64,000 nucleotides of DNA, from NCBI GenBank assembly GCA_002205965.3, contig NADL03000754.1:534632-598631 (forward strand), in the 5' to 3' direction. Position 1 is the stretch's first letter, and every line of letters starts with the position of its first letter. The position numbers and the translations under genes were made by a program. Source of the DNA: Kappaphycus alvarezii. Lineage: Eukaryota > Rhodophyta > Florideophyceae > Gigartinales > Solieriaceae. Below the pieces are notes generated by a model. That model saw only the letters and a program-made list of their open reading frames with translations, was not told the origin of the DNA and did no database searches. Shown here one piece after another: positions 12,966 to 23,060 of this stretch.

Positions 12966-13429
12966 TGTAAACGCAGTCAACGCTAAGTGGTGAAGTTAAG
13001 GGCACAAGACGCCGAGCTCAGCCTTTTGCCTACGCACAGAAATGCTTATGACTAAAGTATCTCACTAAATGAATATACCACAGAACGCTTAAGATTCCTT
13101 ACAGTTGCACCTACACCATAGGTAATGACGGGAAACGTGACGGGACACGCAATGCGCTGTAGGCAGCCATGTTTTACGATCGTTTCGCCGGAACGAACTG
13201 AAGCTTTGAAAAATGATCCGGCTTATTCCAGGATAACGCCACCAAGGATTATTCAGGCCGAATTGTTGGAAAAGAAAATCAAATGGTTAAATTCATATGT
13301 GTCAGAATGCGCTTATTGTTTCAGTGCTGAATCCCTACAGACCCTTGTTTCTTCTGCTCATTTCAAAAAAATCAATTGTTTCTTTCTCCTGTTCCTCCAC
13401 TGAAAGTGGTCAGGTTGGTCCTCTCACTT

Positions 13430-13626
13430 CCCGCCGTGGCACCCGGACGGTGGCACCCGGACGCTTATAGGGTGTTAACCGACGTCGCGCGGAACGTGGC
13501 CGTTAGGGCGATGGAGGCATATGGTAAGGTCCGTGCGGTACTCACTCAGAGACACGCTGCCGCGGCCGTAATGTCCAACGCAGCCTGTCTGCTGGGGGCC
13601 TTGAGCCAGCTTTTTAGAGTAATTTA
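13430..13626 (+). pseudogene. Truncated C-terminus of the endonuclease-type non-LTR element
   Basis: Reads WHPDAYRVLTDVARNVAVRA then QRHAAAAVMSNAACLL, nearly identical to the end of the 3,900-4,442 copy, so it is one of the least diverged fragments. The usual IEPAL end is altered to LSQLF. The phrase GTGGCACCCGGACG occurs twice in a row at the 5' junction (13,437-13,464), suggesting a small duplication at insertion. The tail continues to about 13,712. Confidence 0.78.
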
Positions 13627-13712
13627 AGAGGTATCACTCGGCACCCTGTAGGATATTCCGGGCCACAAACGACCATATTTTTCAAATATTAAATCACCCC
13701 ACATTTTCCCAC

Positions 13713-14487
13713 TTCCCGCCATGTTGCTCCATACTGAGAGCACTAAAATTTTAGGATCTTTGCACTAATGCGCACTGAAGTGCTCAAGGTGTAAGACGAT
13801 ACTTTCTTGTTTTCTCAGAGCCCCAACTGTTATTCAATAGTATAATCGGAGTTGGGCCTATGTTCTGGGATTTGTCTGCCTCCGTTTTTTTCTTTGGCAG
13901 TTAATTCGCGTTGATTTTGAAGGTAGCAATATAATTAAGGCCTATTTTAACTGCGCAAGGTCCAATCAATCCGTTTCGGTATGGAACGGGTCACAGGGCA
14001 GTTGGATAACGCCCAAAGCCACCAATATCCCTTTTTCTGGCCGTAAAACTGTTGGAACAAATGGCTGGTGAACCTCGAGGTCAAAATGGAGTTGCATGGT
14101 ACCTGAGGCCGAGGGTTTTTAGGTTTGGAGGAATCCTAATATAACTAGCATTCTTTTAATTTTCGGGCCCTGAGAGGGTTTCGAGTACATTATTTTCAGG
14201 TGAATTTGACGAAATGCGTTGGTAAGAGGTATTGGCGTTAAAGCAGGACTTGCACACACGGCCGCAACTCTTGTACATTGGGATGGAGATTCTTGCAATG
14301 ATGCTAACTGGAAAGAAAACTTACTTCATACGGTTACATACTGTTCGTCATCACAGCTTGCAACCATGCAATAATTTCAGTCGCCAAGAGAAGATTCCTG
14401 GCATATGATACTCTTTATTCAAACTTTTAGTGGAGACCAGACTATACTACCCATCCTCTAACGTATGGCCTATTAGTTGTTCAGGAA
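13713..14487. other. No recognised gene upstream of the membrane-protein gene
   Basis: No motif-bearing frame on either strand. This stretch should contain the promoter of the 14,488 gene, but I see no clear TATA box close to its ATG. Confidence 0.4.
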
Positions 14488-15897
14488 ATGAGTTTGGATC
14501 TTCGAGACATTGAGAGGGGTGTTGGGGCAGATTTAATGCGTAGGCCGATTGTTTCCAGTATTGTCAATGCATGCATTCTTCGCTTTTATTGTGAGACCCT
14601 CGGTCAAATTGAAGAATCCGCCCTCGAATCAGAGGAAGATGGCGAAGACTCTATTCTTCGTAAAGATTGGTTTGTGCCATTGGTTGCCTCAGCGACATAT
14701 ATTGTTGTGCATATCTTCATGGCTGTCGGAGTACTGGAAACAATATTCTGGGTATTGACGGCAATAATCTTTAAGCTGTTCCGACTTCCAAGAATTTATG
14801 CTTTCGAAAAACTCATTTTGGACGTAAAAGTGCTTCTCTCAAAAGGAAGCGTTCGACATGTCGAAAAAACCATTACATTTCGTTCTCGTGACGGCACTGG
14901 CCTCCAAGAGCTGCAGGCATCTCGAACTGGTTTCGGAGGACTTGTCCTTACCACAATCACATGCGATGACATCATGACAAGAGACACAAAGGCCCTTTTT
15001 CGTCTCATCCGCTACATTAACAAGCCTACAATCTGTTACTGGAGTGAAGGATTTGTAATTATGGCGGGCAACCACACCGAGATAGTTGATGCTCTTTGCA
15101 ACATAGGGACGAAGGCTGCGACAATTGATCTTGGCTGGCACAAGGATATACAAGAGAAAACGGTGTTCAAACTAAGCGCAAAATTCACCAAAGAAGTTGT
15201 CCCAGAAAAGGAGACTTCAGTCACAGTAATTAGCAGACGAAGAATTGTGGTGGAAATTGAAGCTGAGGAGAAAACTGAAGACATGGAACTACTTGTGCAA
15301 TGCATGGATCAGTTTGCTGCAGTATGCGAATCTGGTGAGAGAGGGGTGCGGCAGTTTAATGGGAAGCGTATATCTATCTATGGCGTTGGTATTGTTATTT
15401 CCGTCGCGTTAATTTTCCGATATGAAGGATTTGAGGGTCTAGTCAAGCCGTCCGCAGATGTTCTCACTCTTGCCGTAGGTGCGTACACACTATGGATGAC
15501 CCTCGGCAAGAGTGCGGCCCTAGGTGAAACAGAAGAAAAGACAGTACTTCATATCCCAACGCGGAAAAATTTGCTGATGACATATCACGGACTCGCAGAT
15601 ATTGAAAATAACGTTAAAAACGTGTGTTGGGTGCCAGATATATACAGAAGTCCTAAAGAAGTGGATGAAGATCGTGAGGAAGTGGACGGATCTATTACAA
15701 TGCTTGAAGCAGCTATTTGTCTAAGCATTTTCAACCACTTTGGACATCTTGTGAAATGGAAAGGAAGAAGACTGAAGCTTGACGTGTTCAGAGTGACAAT
15801 GGGCCTGAGGGCATTGCACATATTGAGAGCGTCGATAGGGTCCGTACCGTCAATGAGCTTTCTGGAATATCGGCTGGTTGCATCGCTCCAATGTTAA
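14488..15897 (+). CDS. Hypothetical membrane protein, 469 aa, intact and intronless
   Basis: I do not recognise this protein. It is the longest undamaged frame outside the young gypsy element. The ATG at 14,488 is the first Met after an in-frame stop at about 14,425. An N-terminal soluble, acidic stretch (residues 1-60) is followed by a strongly hydrophobic segment at about 64-98 (FVPLVASATYIVVHIFMAVG onwards) that could form one or two membrane passes. A mixed alpha/beta-like middle follows at 100-290. Two more hydrophobic stretches lie at about 299-317 (ISIYGVGIVISVALIF) and 325-342 (VLTLAVGAYTLWMTLG). The C-terminus is basic and helical. An uninterrupted frame of this length among decayed elements suggests selection or recent arrival. 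It could be a host gene or a captured cargo gene; no neighbouring gene suggests a role. Confidence 0.7.
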   Translation: MSLDLRDIERGVGADLMRRPIVSSIVNACILRFYCETLGQIEESALESEEDGEDSILRKDWFVPLVASATYIVVHIFMAVGVLETIFWVLTAIIFKLFRLPRIYAFEKLILDVKVLLSKGSVRHVEKTITFRSRDGTGLQELQASRTGFGGLVLTTITCDDIMTRDTKALFRLIRYINKPTICYWSEGFVIMAGNHTEIVDALCNIGTKAATIDLGWHKDIQEKTVFKLSAKFTKEVVPEKETSVTVISRRRIVVEIEAEEKTEDMELLVQCMDQFAAVCESGERGVRQFNGKRISIYGVGIVISVALIFRYEGFEGLVKPSADVLTLAVGAYTLWMTLGKSAALGETEEKTVLHIPTRKNLLMTYHGLADIENNVKNVCWVPDIYRSPKEVDEDREEVDGSITMLEAAICLSIFNHFGHLVKWKGRRLKLDVFRVTMGLRALHILRASIGSVPSMSFLEYRLVASLQC

Positions 15898-17055
15898 GAA
15901 TTGGCTATCCTAAACTCATCCCTTTTGGACCCCCCTTAAACCAGAACCTGTTCAAGGCACAGCAAATCAACAATCGAGAGAAGATGGACATCAGGGCGAT
16001 ACCACAGGCCATATTCCAAAAGATACTTACATTCATATGTAGCTACGACAAACAGACAAGGGGGAAAAATTGGGGTGTTTTAACGACTGAAATTTAGGTT
16101 AGCCTATGTTCCAAAACATGCAGACTTCAAACATCTCGTGATCATCTGCAAAACGACAAATTAGAGAAAGCAATTGCAGCCCTGCATTTGTTTTCTAGCT
16201 CTAACTGCAGCTTGCTGCGAGAGATTGAAATTCACAGTCAGAGGCTATTGCCAACAATATACTGAATGCTCTTCTGAAGTTATGTCTTTCCTGCTAACGC
16301 CAGAGTGGTTTCGCCAATTTCTAATGGTCTTCGTATGGATCCGACATGATTTCCGTGGATGCATTACTTCACACAACAACTGGCCTCACTTCAGGAAATT
16401 ACCTTATTTTCAAAGTAATAAACTACTCACTCTCCCCCCTTACACAACGCCCACCTCCTAAACTCCCTCCGTTTCAGCCCCCCGGAGTTTCACAGTAATC
16501 GCATCCACTATTCTTTACTTTGCAGCTTTAATAAGATAAACAATGGAGTTTATTCAATCACAACAATAGTTTGCATGCAATCACATCTTCATGTGATACG
16601 TAAAGGGAGATATGCACCAGTCTTGTCTTGTTTGTCTTCAGGGGATATCAATCAATTTATGGAGTCGATTCGTAAAGTATAACGGAATCGGACATCGAAT
16701 CGAACGGGAATCAACTAGGAAGGTGCACAATGCAGTTGTACTGTCTGTTTGGCCGCAGCTGTTTTAGCCCTTCATGGGACCTATCGGAACCCTCCGATTA
16801 TTGAATTGAAAGGTCTGGGGCCGTTATTATTGGCCCCTTTTTTCAAGTGCAAGCTATGAACGGATTTGGCCCCAAAGATTTTTGAAGTCAAGGAATGTTA
16901 CGAACGTCTGTAAGTAAATTTCTGTGTTATTAAAAAGTTGCAAAAAGGGAGAAACCGACCATTACTGATGCAACTGTGACGGTGTAGTGAGCTCGAAGTG
17001 CAATGCTTTCTGTCTCAAGTTTCGTTTCCAATCATGGGTTCATACTTGATCACTC
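15898..17055. other. No recognised gene; one short tail repeat
   Basis: A copy of the short tail repeat lies near 16,060 (minus orientation) with GGTTAGCCTATGTT after it, shared with the copy near 24,850. A 95-codon frame at 16,174-16,461 has no motif or relative here. Nothing else recognised. Confidence 0.5.
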
Positions 17056-17059
17056 AGTT

Positions 17060-17275
17060 ACAGCGGGGGAATGTGGGGTGCTTTAACACTTGAAAGATAT
17101 AGCCAGTTGTGGCCCAGAATATCCTAAAGGGTGACCAGTAGTATCTCTTAATTTTCCCTAAAAACCCGGCTCAACTCCAACCAGCAGGTACGGTATGCTG
17201 CGTTGGAAATTACATGGTTGCGGCAGTTACCGCAAGAACAGAAATGGTTTGTTCCAAGGGAAAAGATTTGGGTGG
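17060..17275 (-). pseudogene. Minus-strand truncated end of the endonuclease-type non-LTR element
   Basis: On the minus strand, short blocks equivalent to VLTQRHAAAA, VMSNAA and LLAGIEPAL can be read across small frame changes, followed by a tail (down to about 17,067) that matches the tail after 13,626, including GGCCCAGAATATCC on the + strand. It shows that the minus-strand tail repeats belong to this family. Confidence 0.6.
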
Positions 17276-17310
17276 TTTAGTCTTGGAAGATATATGTGAT
17301 CTGTTCTAAG
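17257..17310 (-). repeat. Short retrotransposon 3'-tail repeat
   Basis: Core TTGGGTGGTTTAGTCTTGGA then AGATATATGTGATC. Same family as 12,911-12,965. Confidence 0.6.
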
Positions 17311-17462
17311 TAACCCAGAGGACTTACCTCTCTCGCAAAGTTGAGGCGGAAGGAAAAGGAGCCAAATGCAATACGATTGCCCCTTTCCCCTGGACACGCT
17401 CAGTTTTCAGCAGTCTCTTTCAGTAGCTTGACAGCAGCTCTACCGTGGCCAGCATCTCCGTT

Positions 17463-17530
17463 ACAGGGGAAAAAGGCTTGGGTGTTTTACTCTTGGAAGA
17501 TATATCCGATCCGTTACAGTAAATAAACCC
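17463..17530 (-). repeat. Short retrotransposon 3'-tail repeat with TTACAGTAAATAAACCC
   Basis: Core GGGTGTTTTACTCTTGGAAG, then ATATATCCGATCC, then TTACAGTAAATAAACCC. The last block resembles sequences beside the tail near 24,926 and in the R repeat near 44,829 and 56,128. Confidence 0.6.
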
Positions 17531-17639
17531 TTCCTTTCTCTACTGTCACTCGCCACATCTCGTCAAGTACGGTTACCGCAGGCGCTGCCGCGACACTCGC
17601 AGAGCGCTAGAAACATCGTTATTTAGGCACTTACTGCGA

Positions 17640-17870
17640 CAAAAACGATATCCTCCTCTCCCCTGTCGGGATTGATATCTATGGCGCCTTGGGCGACAAT
17701 GGCCATGGTTTTATCCGCCGCCTTGGTTCCTTCGCTGCTTCCCGTCGCGGTTTCTCCCCTCAACAGGAGCTTTGCTACTTCGTTACCCGTTTTGCATTCA
17801 GTCCCTCAGTGATGTAGGCGCAACGGGTTTCCCCCACCGCCTGCATTCGTAGGCAATTTCTGAATACCTT
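17640..17870 (+). pseudogene. C-terminal fragment of a second non-LTR retrotransposon lineage (left arm)
   Basis: Reads DILLSPVGIDIYGALGDNGH, FIRRLGSFAASRRGFSPQQE and FVTRFAFSPSVM, then an in-frame TAG. This pattern (glycine-rich turn, then an RRL..FAASRRG helix and a basic end) resembles the extreme C-terminus of LINE polyproteins carrying a restriction-like nuclease, but the nuclease itself is not present, so the assignment is tentative. Confidence 0.5.
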
Positions 17871-18049
17871 CCCCACGCTACTGTACCAGACTGTACAACT
17901 CGTAAAGATCTACCACTGATTATAGTAGATATTTAGGACGGCTATTTTCCGAAGACGTATGGGGGACAGGTCTGTGTATTAGTGGTGGTAAATCTTTATT
18001 AGTTGTACAATGTTGCGCAGAAGCGTGCGGAGGGTATTCGGAAATTAAC

Positions 18050-18262
18050 TACGAATGGGGGCGACGGGTGGAAACCTGTCGCGCCTGCATTACTCGCAGA
18101 CTAAACGCAAAACGGGTAACGAAGTTGCGGAGCTCCTGTTGAGGGGAGGAACCGCGACGGGAAGCAGCAAAGGAAGCAAGGCGGCGGAGATGCCTTGCCG
18201 TCATCGCCCAAGGTGCCATAGATATCAGTCCCGACGGGGGAGAGGAGGATATCGTTTCTTTC
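18050..18262 (-). pseudogene. C-terminal fragment of the second non-LTR lineage (right arm)
   Basis: On the minus strand it encodes the same end as the left arm: DIYGTLGDDGK, then after one frame change SFAASRRGSSPQQELRNFVT and RVMQARQVSTRRPHS before a TAG. Synonymous and conservative differences between the arms show that both derive from coding copies rather than one from a very recent duplication. Confidence 0.5.
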
Positions 18263-18574
18263 GCAGTTAGGGGGAAATGATTTGGTGGTTTACATTTGAA
18301 AGATACGTACGGCTAAGTTCCGGAGTTATCGAGATAGTGACTACGTTGTAAACATGAGTTAGCATGTGCGGCAGACCGCCACTCACCATCGCTACTTACT
18401 GAACCACCGCCTCCGCAAGGTCCATCTCTTCTGCTTGGTAAACTGCGTCATCGACGCCGTCGCCGTCTTCAGAGTTGAAGTCAGACCAATCCATCCATGT
18501 CAAAGGCACCCAGAGGTGCAAAGTTCCGTACGGCCCCGTAAGAGCCAGGCCGGTGGCCATCTCCGTCCCCGTAT

Positions 18575-18945
18575 GACCTCACCGCGCGCCCAGTTGACGT
18601 CTGCCCATAGACGCCTTCGGGGGTATTTTTGATAGGGACGGCTTCCAGGGAAGATAGGGGCTGCTCATCACCAGATGATGACAGGCGTGAGGGGTTCGCT
18701 AGACACGAAGGGTTGACCGGGGGATTGTCCCTGTCGGGAGCCCACGGAGCAGAGTCCACTTGCAATAGGTCCACATTAGTCGCAAAATCCGAGCCCTTAC
18801 TAACCTCGCCCGCGCGCCCAGCTGACGCCTTCCCCTAGACGTCTTCGGGTGTGTGTGTGATAGGGGCGGCTTCGAGGGAAGATAGGGGCTGCTCATCACC
18901 AGATGGTGACGGGCGTAAGGGGTTGGGTAGACACGGATTGTTGAC
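18575..18945 (-). repeat. Direct tandem duplication, period about 226 bp
   Basis: 18,575-18,715 is repeated at about 18,800-18,945 (shared blocks CGCGCGCCCAG, GGAAGATAGGGGCTGCTCAT, GACGGGCGT). On the minus strand both copies read SSGDEQPLSSLEA / PSGDEQPLSSLEA, so the unit may once have been coding. A third, partial unit lies in opposite orientation at about 25,895-25,985. Confidence 0.7.
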
Positions 18946-18987
18946 CTTGGACTTACTTGCGTTCAATTGAGACTTAAGAGAGATGGC

Positions 18988-19045
18988 CAAGGGGGAAAGG
19001 TTTGGGTGTTTTACACTTGGAAGATATATCCGATCTATCGATGGC
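18988..19045 (-). repeat. Short retrotransposon 3'-tail repeat
   Basis: Core GGTTTGGGTGTTTTACACTT, then GGAAGATATATCCGATC; very close to the copies at 17,463 and 46,138. Confidence 0.6.
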
Positions 19046-19234
19046 CAAGTGAAGAGCAGCAAAGTGCCGTCTTGCGCGTTGTACCGGTAGTGCGATGCCC
19101 AGCAAAGGGGGAGAAGAAAAAATCCACCACCACAACCGTGGAGAGCCATGGGTTTAGTATGAAAATTGAAAAATTATCTTTACAAGTATTGGAACACTAT
19201 TTAATTGGTTTTCGATATGGAATACAGCGATGAA

Positions 19235-19670
19235 AAATTGTGGAACAATTTCTATCAGAGGTCAACAATTTTTTTATTTATTGTGAATCGTCGAGAATAA
19301 TTTCATCTATGTTTCACTAGCCCATTTTTATACTGTATTACTCGTGAAGCAATTCTTATGTCTTTCAGTTTGATTTTATATTCTGCAGTTATAATTAATG
19401 GAATTATATTGCCAGCAAATTATTATTCGGATTAATGCTCATCTGGATAATTATTCTATAATTATTATTGAGCATGAATTTGGTCTACAATAATTATTAT
19501 ACTGCTGGAATCATCTTTGTAGCGTTCTACTCTGACCTGGGGTATAAATAGTCTAGGCTTTTAGATAATTTTAGCAAGCCCCGGGCCATCGAACTATCCC
19601 CTTCGATCAATAAATATTGGTTTCATTTTTATTATTATTCTCAATCCTATTCAGGTAATTTATTATTCAT
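19235..19670 (+). repeat. Probable 5' LTR of GalEa-like copy A
   Basis: AT-rich stretch directly before gag with a promoter-like GGGTATAAATAG at 19,540 and AATAAA near 19,609. The ends are not defined because no partner LTR survives. Confidence 0.45.
19540..19551 (+). promoter_or_regulatory. TATA box of the GalEa-like LTR
   Basis: GGTATAAATAG, about 185 bp upstream of the gag ATG (19,724), at the position expected for an LTR promoter. Confidence 0.5.
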
Positions 19671-19723
19671 TTATTTGGAATTATCTATTTTGAATCTACG
19701 AATATCATTTAATTTTTATAGCT

Positions 19724-20490
19724 ATGGGCCCAGATCGCCCCGAACTTCCTTCAAGGCCGAAATTTTCATGGGATCTCAGAGCGGCTCCTTTGAGGGATGG
19801 TAAAGGACCTCAAGAAAAATATTTTGATGCTGTACACAAATGGAAATGTTTCTGTGATTTATTACCAGCATTCAATTTTAATAAGGTTCCGGAATTAGTA
19901 CAAGATCTTGATTTATAACCACAATTATATGGACGAGCTCTTGATATCCGTAAGAAAATTCCAGATACAGAAATTAAATCTGAAAATGGTGCATCGGCGA
20001 TTGCCAACGCTATTCATATGGTGGATTCTCTATCATCAATATCTGATACATTTCAAAAATTTCTGTATCTTTTGCACACTACTGGTGGTGATAATGAGTC
20101 TTTCAAAAATTTGAATCGCGGTTTAATGCTCAAATTGCCCGATTTCATTCATCTATTGGCATCTCGAAATTACTTGAAGCACTGGTATCATTTCAACTCC
20201 TGGCTAACTCGAAAATTAATTCAAACCAGCGAGTATCTGTTTTGGCTGCTGCATCTCCGAAGCACAATGAAGAAGCCGGTATGGAAAAAGGAAAATTTTC
20301 AGAATTAATTAAATATTCCGAAATATCATCTATTATTCCTGCATTCGATAAACCGAAAAACGTAAGAAAAGATAATGGGAATTCGCAAAAATACGTTCCT
20401 TCATATCAAATAAATATTTCGTATGGAGAAAAGAAAAACTTCAAGAGAAACCCAAGCATAAACTACTCCCTGAAGAATTCGCAGCACTAA
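19724..20490 (+). pseudogene. gag: GalEa-like gag, copy A
   Basis: The frame opens with RPELPSRPKFSWDLRAAPLR and continues through one in-frame TAA (19,916) into IKSENGASAIANAIHM and SLSSISDTFQKFLYLL. One single-base frame change near 20,130-20,200 moves into the frame that carries SVLAAASPKHNEE and FSELIKYSEISSIIPAF. Further on, CDRCSDNG near 20,510 is probably part of a zinc-binding motif. Overall this is the layout of the Gag half of GalEa-type copia polyproteins. It is non-functional as read. Confidence 0.72.
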
Positions 20491-20659
20491 AGGAAAGATC
20501 AACTTGTGATCGATGTAGTGATAATGGAAATTTGGCTTATGAAAAAGATAAATGCAACGGTACTAAAAATTTTCCAAAAATTGAAAATACCAAAAAAATC
20601 AAAAACAAAAATATGCGTGGTTCTGTAACATTTCATATGGCTAAAACTGTGATTTATTC

Positions 20660-21675
20660 CCCACCAAACTAATTTTACTCTGGCTCGTTACTTGATGATG
20701 GAGCACCGTATAGTGGAATGGGAATTGCTGAATTACGAGCACTTTCAAAATTTATTTTACCTGAATGGACTGGAAAACTAGATGATCTTCCAGAATCTAT
20801 CAAAGAAACCACCTTCTTGCAATATGGAAATGGAGCTCATCCAAGCCAAAATAGAAAAACAATCGGCTCTATATTTCTATAAGCTATTTCAGATAATTCT
20901 AATAAAGTCAAAATAAGGCATCTGATAATTCGTGGATCATCGCAATGGATTATCGGAAGAAATGTTACAAAAAAGTCAAATATTATTCATATGGCCGGTA
21001 ACCAAATAGAGTTCAATTCCGCAAATAATTAAACCGACTCGATAACATTGGTGGATCATGGTCATCATTGCAATGTTCCGGGAAATATATTTACACAAAC
21101 CTCCGACCGTATGGAAAATTCATTTCTATCAACTATTTGTTCCAACAATATCAGTACAACAAAAAAACATGTTGGGCGGAAACAAAGAAAATAATTAATG
21201 AGGTCTACAAACATGTATCTGGTCACTCAAATTATGATTATATGAAATTATTTTGGAAAGAAATTTTATCTGGGACAATGAATGTAAAAAATATTTATCA
21301 AACATAGTTGACACCTGCAAATTTTGCAATGTCACAAAAAAACCATCTCATTCTCGTACAAAATGTAAAAGTTCTCTTTCTCGCGGATGTAATGAATTGG
21401 TATGTGTGGATCACATTTTTGTGGAAAATTTGGATATTTTTCACATCATGGACTCAGTTACCAGATATTCTACTGGTGCTATTGTGCCCTCCTTGAAAAT
21501 GGAAAATTGTATTCATTGTTTTGAAACTCTCTGGTTAACACCCTTTTGGGACCCTAATAATATAATGGGAGATCAGGCGCTTGAAAATGATATTTTAAAA
21601 AGCTATCTAGAAGAAAAAAGGATTTTATTTTGTCCTATCGGTTCTCGCCGCCACAGCAAAAATTATATTGAATAG
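20660..21675 (+). pseudogene. pol: GalEa-like protease and integrase, copy A
   Basis: The protease active site reads LLDDGAPYSGMG near 20,690, followed by IIRGSSQWIIGRNVT. The integrase zinc domain has HVSGHSN then CKFCNV (21,215-21,330). The catalytic triad is visible: Asp in VCVDHIF (about 21,406), Asp in MGDQAL (about 21,570) and Glu at the end of RRHSKNYIE (about 21,672), where a TAG follows directly. Stops at about 20,670, 20,880, 21,030 and 21,306 break the frame. The integrase would insert element cDNA into the host genome. Confidence 0.82.
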
Positions 21676-21756
21676 AAACACAAAATATTAAGAGATATAT
21701 ACCTACGCTTAAAATTATCCGAACCACAGGGAAATGATACTGTTCGCGTTTCTCGA

Positions 21757-22617
21757 ATGTTTCAAATATCGAATGATTTACATGGAAACGATGTTGTCTC
21801 TTCATACGAGCTCGCCACTGGTCACATCAGACCCATCGATAATACTGGTCCTCAAAATATACCGAATGATTTAAAAAGTGCTCATGATGAGCTAATTTCC
21901 AAGAGGAAATTAAACCTTATCCTGAAATCGAAGTCTGTGACCGATATTCCAATTAATATTGGCGATATTATGGAAACTTTTATTCATAAGCCAAACCAAA
22001 AAAGAGGATCGTGGTCATCTACAAAACCAGTCTTAAAATTTGACCAAAAAGCTCTTATTTTTACAGTTTCTGGATACAATGGAAGAATTATTAACGTAGC
22101 ATTAACGCAGCAAGACGTTCTTCACTCAGTCTCATCACATGAACTTGCGTATCAAATTCAAAAAGCAAATGAGTTATTGAATGAGTCAATTGGTAATTCT
22201 TTTGATGAAATTTCAGAAAATGGTGAACAATTAAGTACTTATGAAATCAGGAATTTATGTGAAAACAATATTGAGGAACATTTCGATGACTTTGGTTTTA
22301 ATCAAACTGAGGCAGAAAATGATGAAAATACTTCAGAATCTAAAAATTTAGTATTTCTTGAAAATGAACCGATTGAGACCGAAAACAACTTTCTTAAGCC
22401 TGAATATTTAATTCACATTCCATTGAATGAAAATTGTGCTACTGATGCTCATGAAATTGAATTATTACCTGGAACAGAATTGAAATATTCGGAAAAAGAA
22501 GATGTGGATCTTTATTATAAGAGGTTTAGATCTAAAGAGTTTTTACTCCATCAAGCATCGGGACTTCCATCTCACATTATTTCAAATGATTACAGCACAG
22601 AAAAAAACAATTTGTAA
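21757..22617 (+). pseudogene. pol: GalEa-like integrase C-terminus and linker, copy A
   Basis: A 286-codon open stretch. It continues the integrase with VSRMFQISNDLHGNDVVSSY, the basic/aromatic RGSWSSTKPVLKFDQKALIF block expected of a DNA-binding C-terminal domain, then a long acidic linker. Its end, LYYKRFRSKEFLLHQASGLP, is matched by the minus-strand fragment at 27,920-28,264, which shows the two are relatives. Confidence 0.75.
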
Positions 22618-23060
22618 GAACTTGTTCGAAAATTCATATTTCAGAACTTTCTCCGGACTCAAATGTAATATCCAGTCACGTCTTATACAAGATTAAATTC
22701 TAGACACGGTGCCTTTTTTCAAGGCACGGATTGCTCCGCATGGAAATGAGGTCAAGGAGAAAACAACCTAAAGACAGATTCAGAAACTTGTTCCCCAATG
22801 GCAATTAGAATTATTTTATCAATTGCTACAATTTTGAAATGAAATTTGTCAGAGGCCGATTTCAAATCAGCATATTTGCAAATTAGATCAGCACAACGGA
22901 AATTTTATGTAAGAACGCCTCGAGAATTCACGGAAAATATAATTATTGCTATATTTAAGGCGAATTCTAATTGTTACATTCGGTTTATACATTTTTGGTC
23001 TTGGTTTAAAATCGGTGGTTTATATCCCTCAGTTATTTTTTATGTTTTCCGAAGAGTCAT
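22618..23060 (+). pseudogene. pol: GalEa-like reverse transcriptase start, truncated, copy A
   Basis: Pieces of the RT N-terminus remain: RHGAFFQGTDCSAWK near 22,700, SPMAIRIILSIAT in shifted frame near 22,795, and SEADFKSAYLQIRSAQ near 22,850 (the palm-leading block before the catalytic motifs). The YVDD box and RNase H are missing; the sequence changes character after about 23,040. Confidence 0.65.

Larger units (their letters stand above)
17630..18270. repeat. Imperfect inverted repeat: two non-LTR element ends inserted tail to tail
   Basis: 17,630-17,927 and 17,975-18,270 are reverse complements of each other with modest divergence, separated by about 48 bp. Each arm reads towards the centre as the same protein end (see 17,640-17,870 and 18,050-18,262), so the structure is best explained as two opposed retrotransposon ends, or as one foldback event. 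Confidence 0.8.
19235..23060 (+). mobile_element. GalEa-like Ty1/copia retrotransposon, decayed (copy A)
   Basis: Probable 5' LTR (about 19,235-19,670), then gag, protease, integrase, and the beginning of reverse transcriptase, all on the + strand. The integrase-before-RT order makes it Ty1/copia; the protease (DDGAP rather than DSGA) and the integrase phrases TRYSTGAIV and RRHSKN resemble, from my recall, the divergent GalEa-type group known from aquatic hosts. It breaks off within the RT near 23,040; no 3' LTR was found. Confidence 0.82.

Noticed and set aside
14488-15897. Antisense frames at 14,796-15,821
   Set aside because: Three minus-strand frames lie opposite the intact 469-codon gene and have no motifs; they are shadows.
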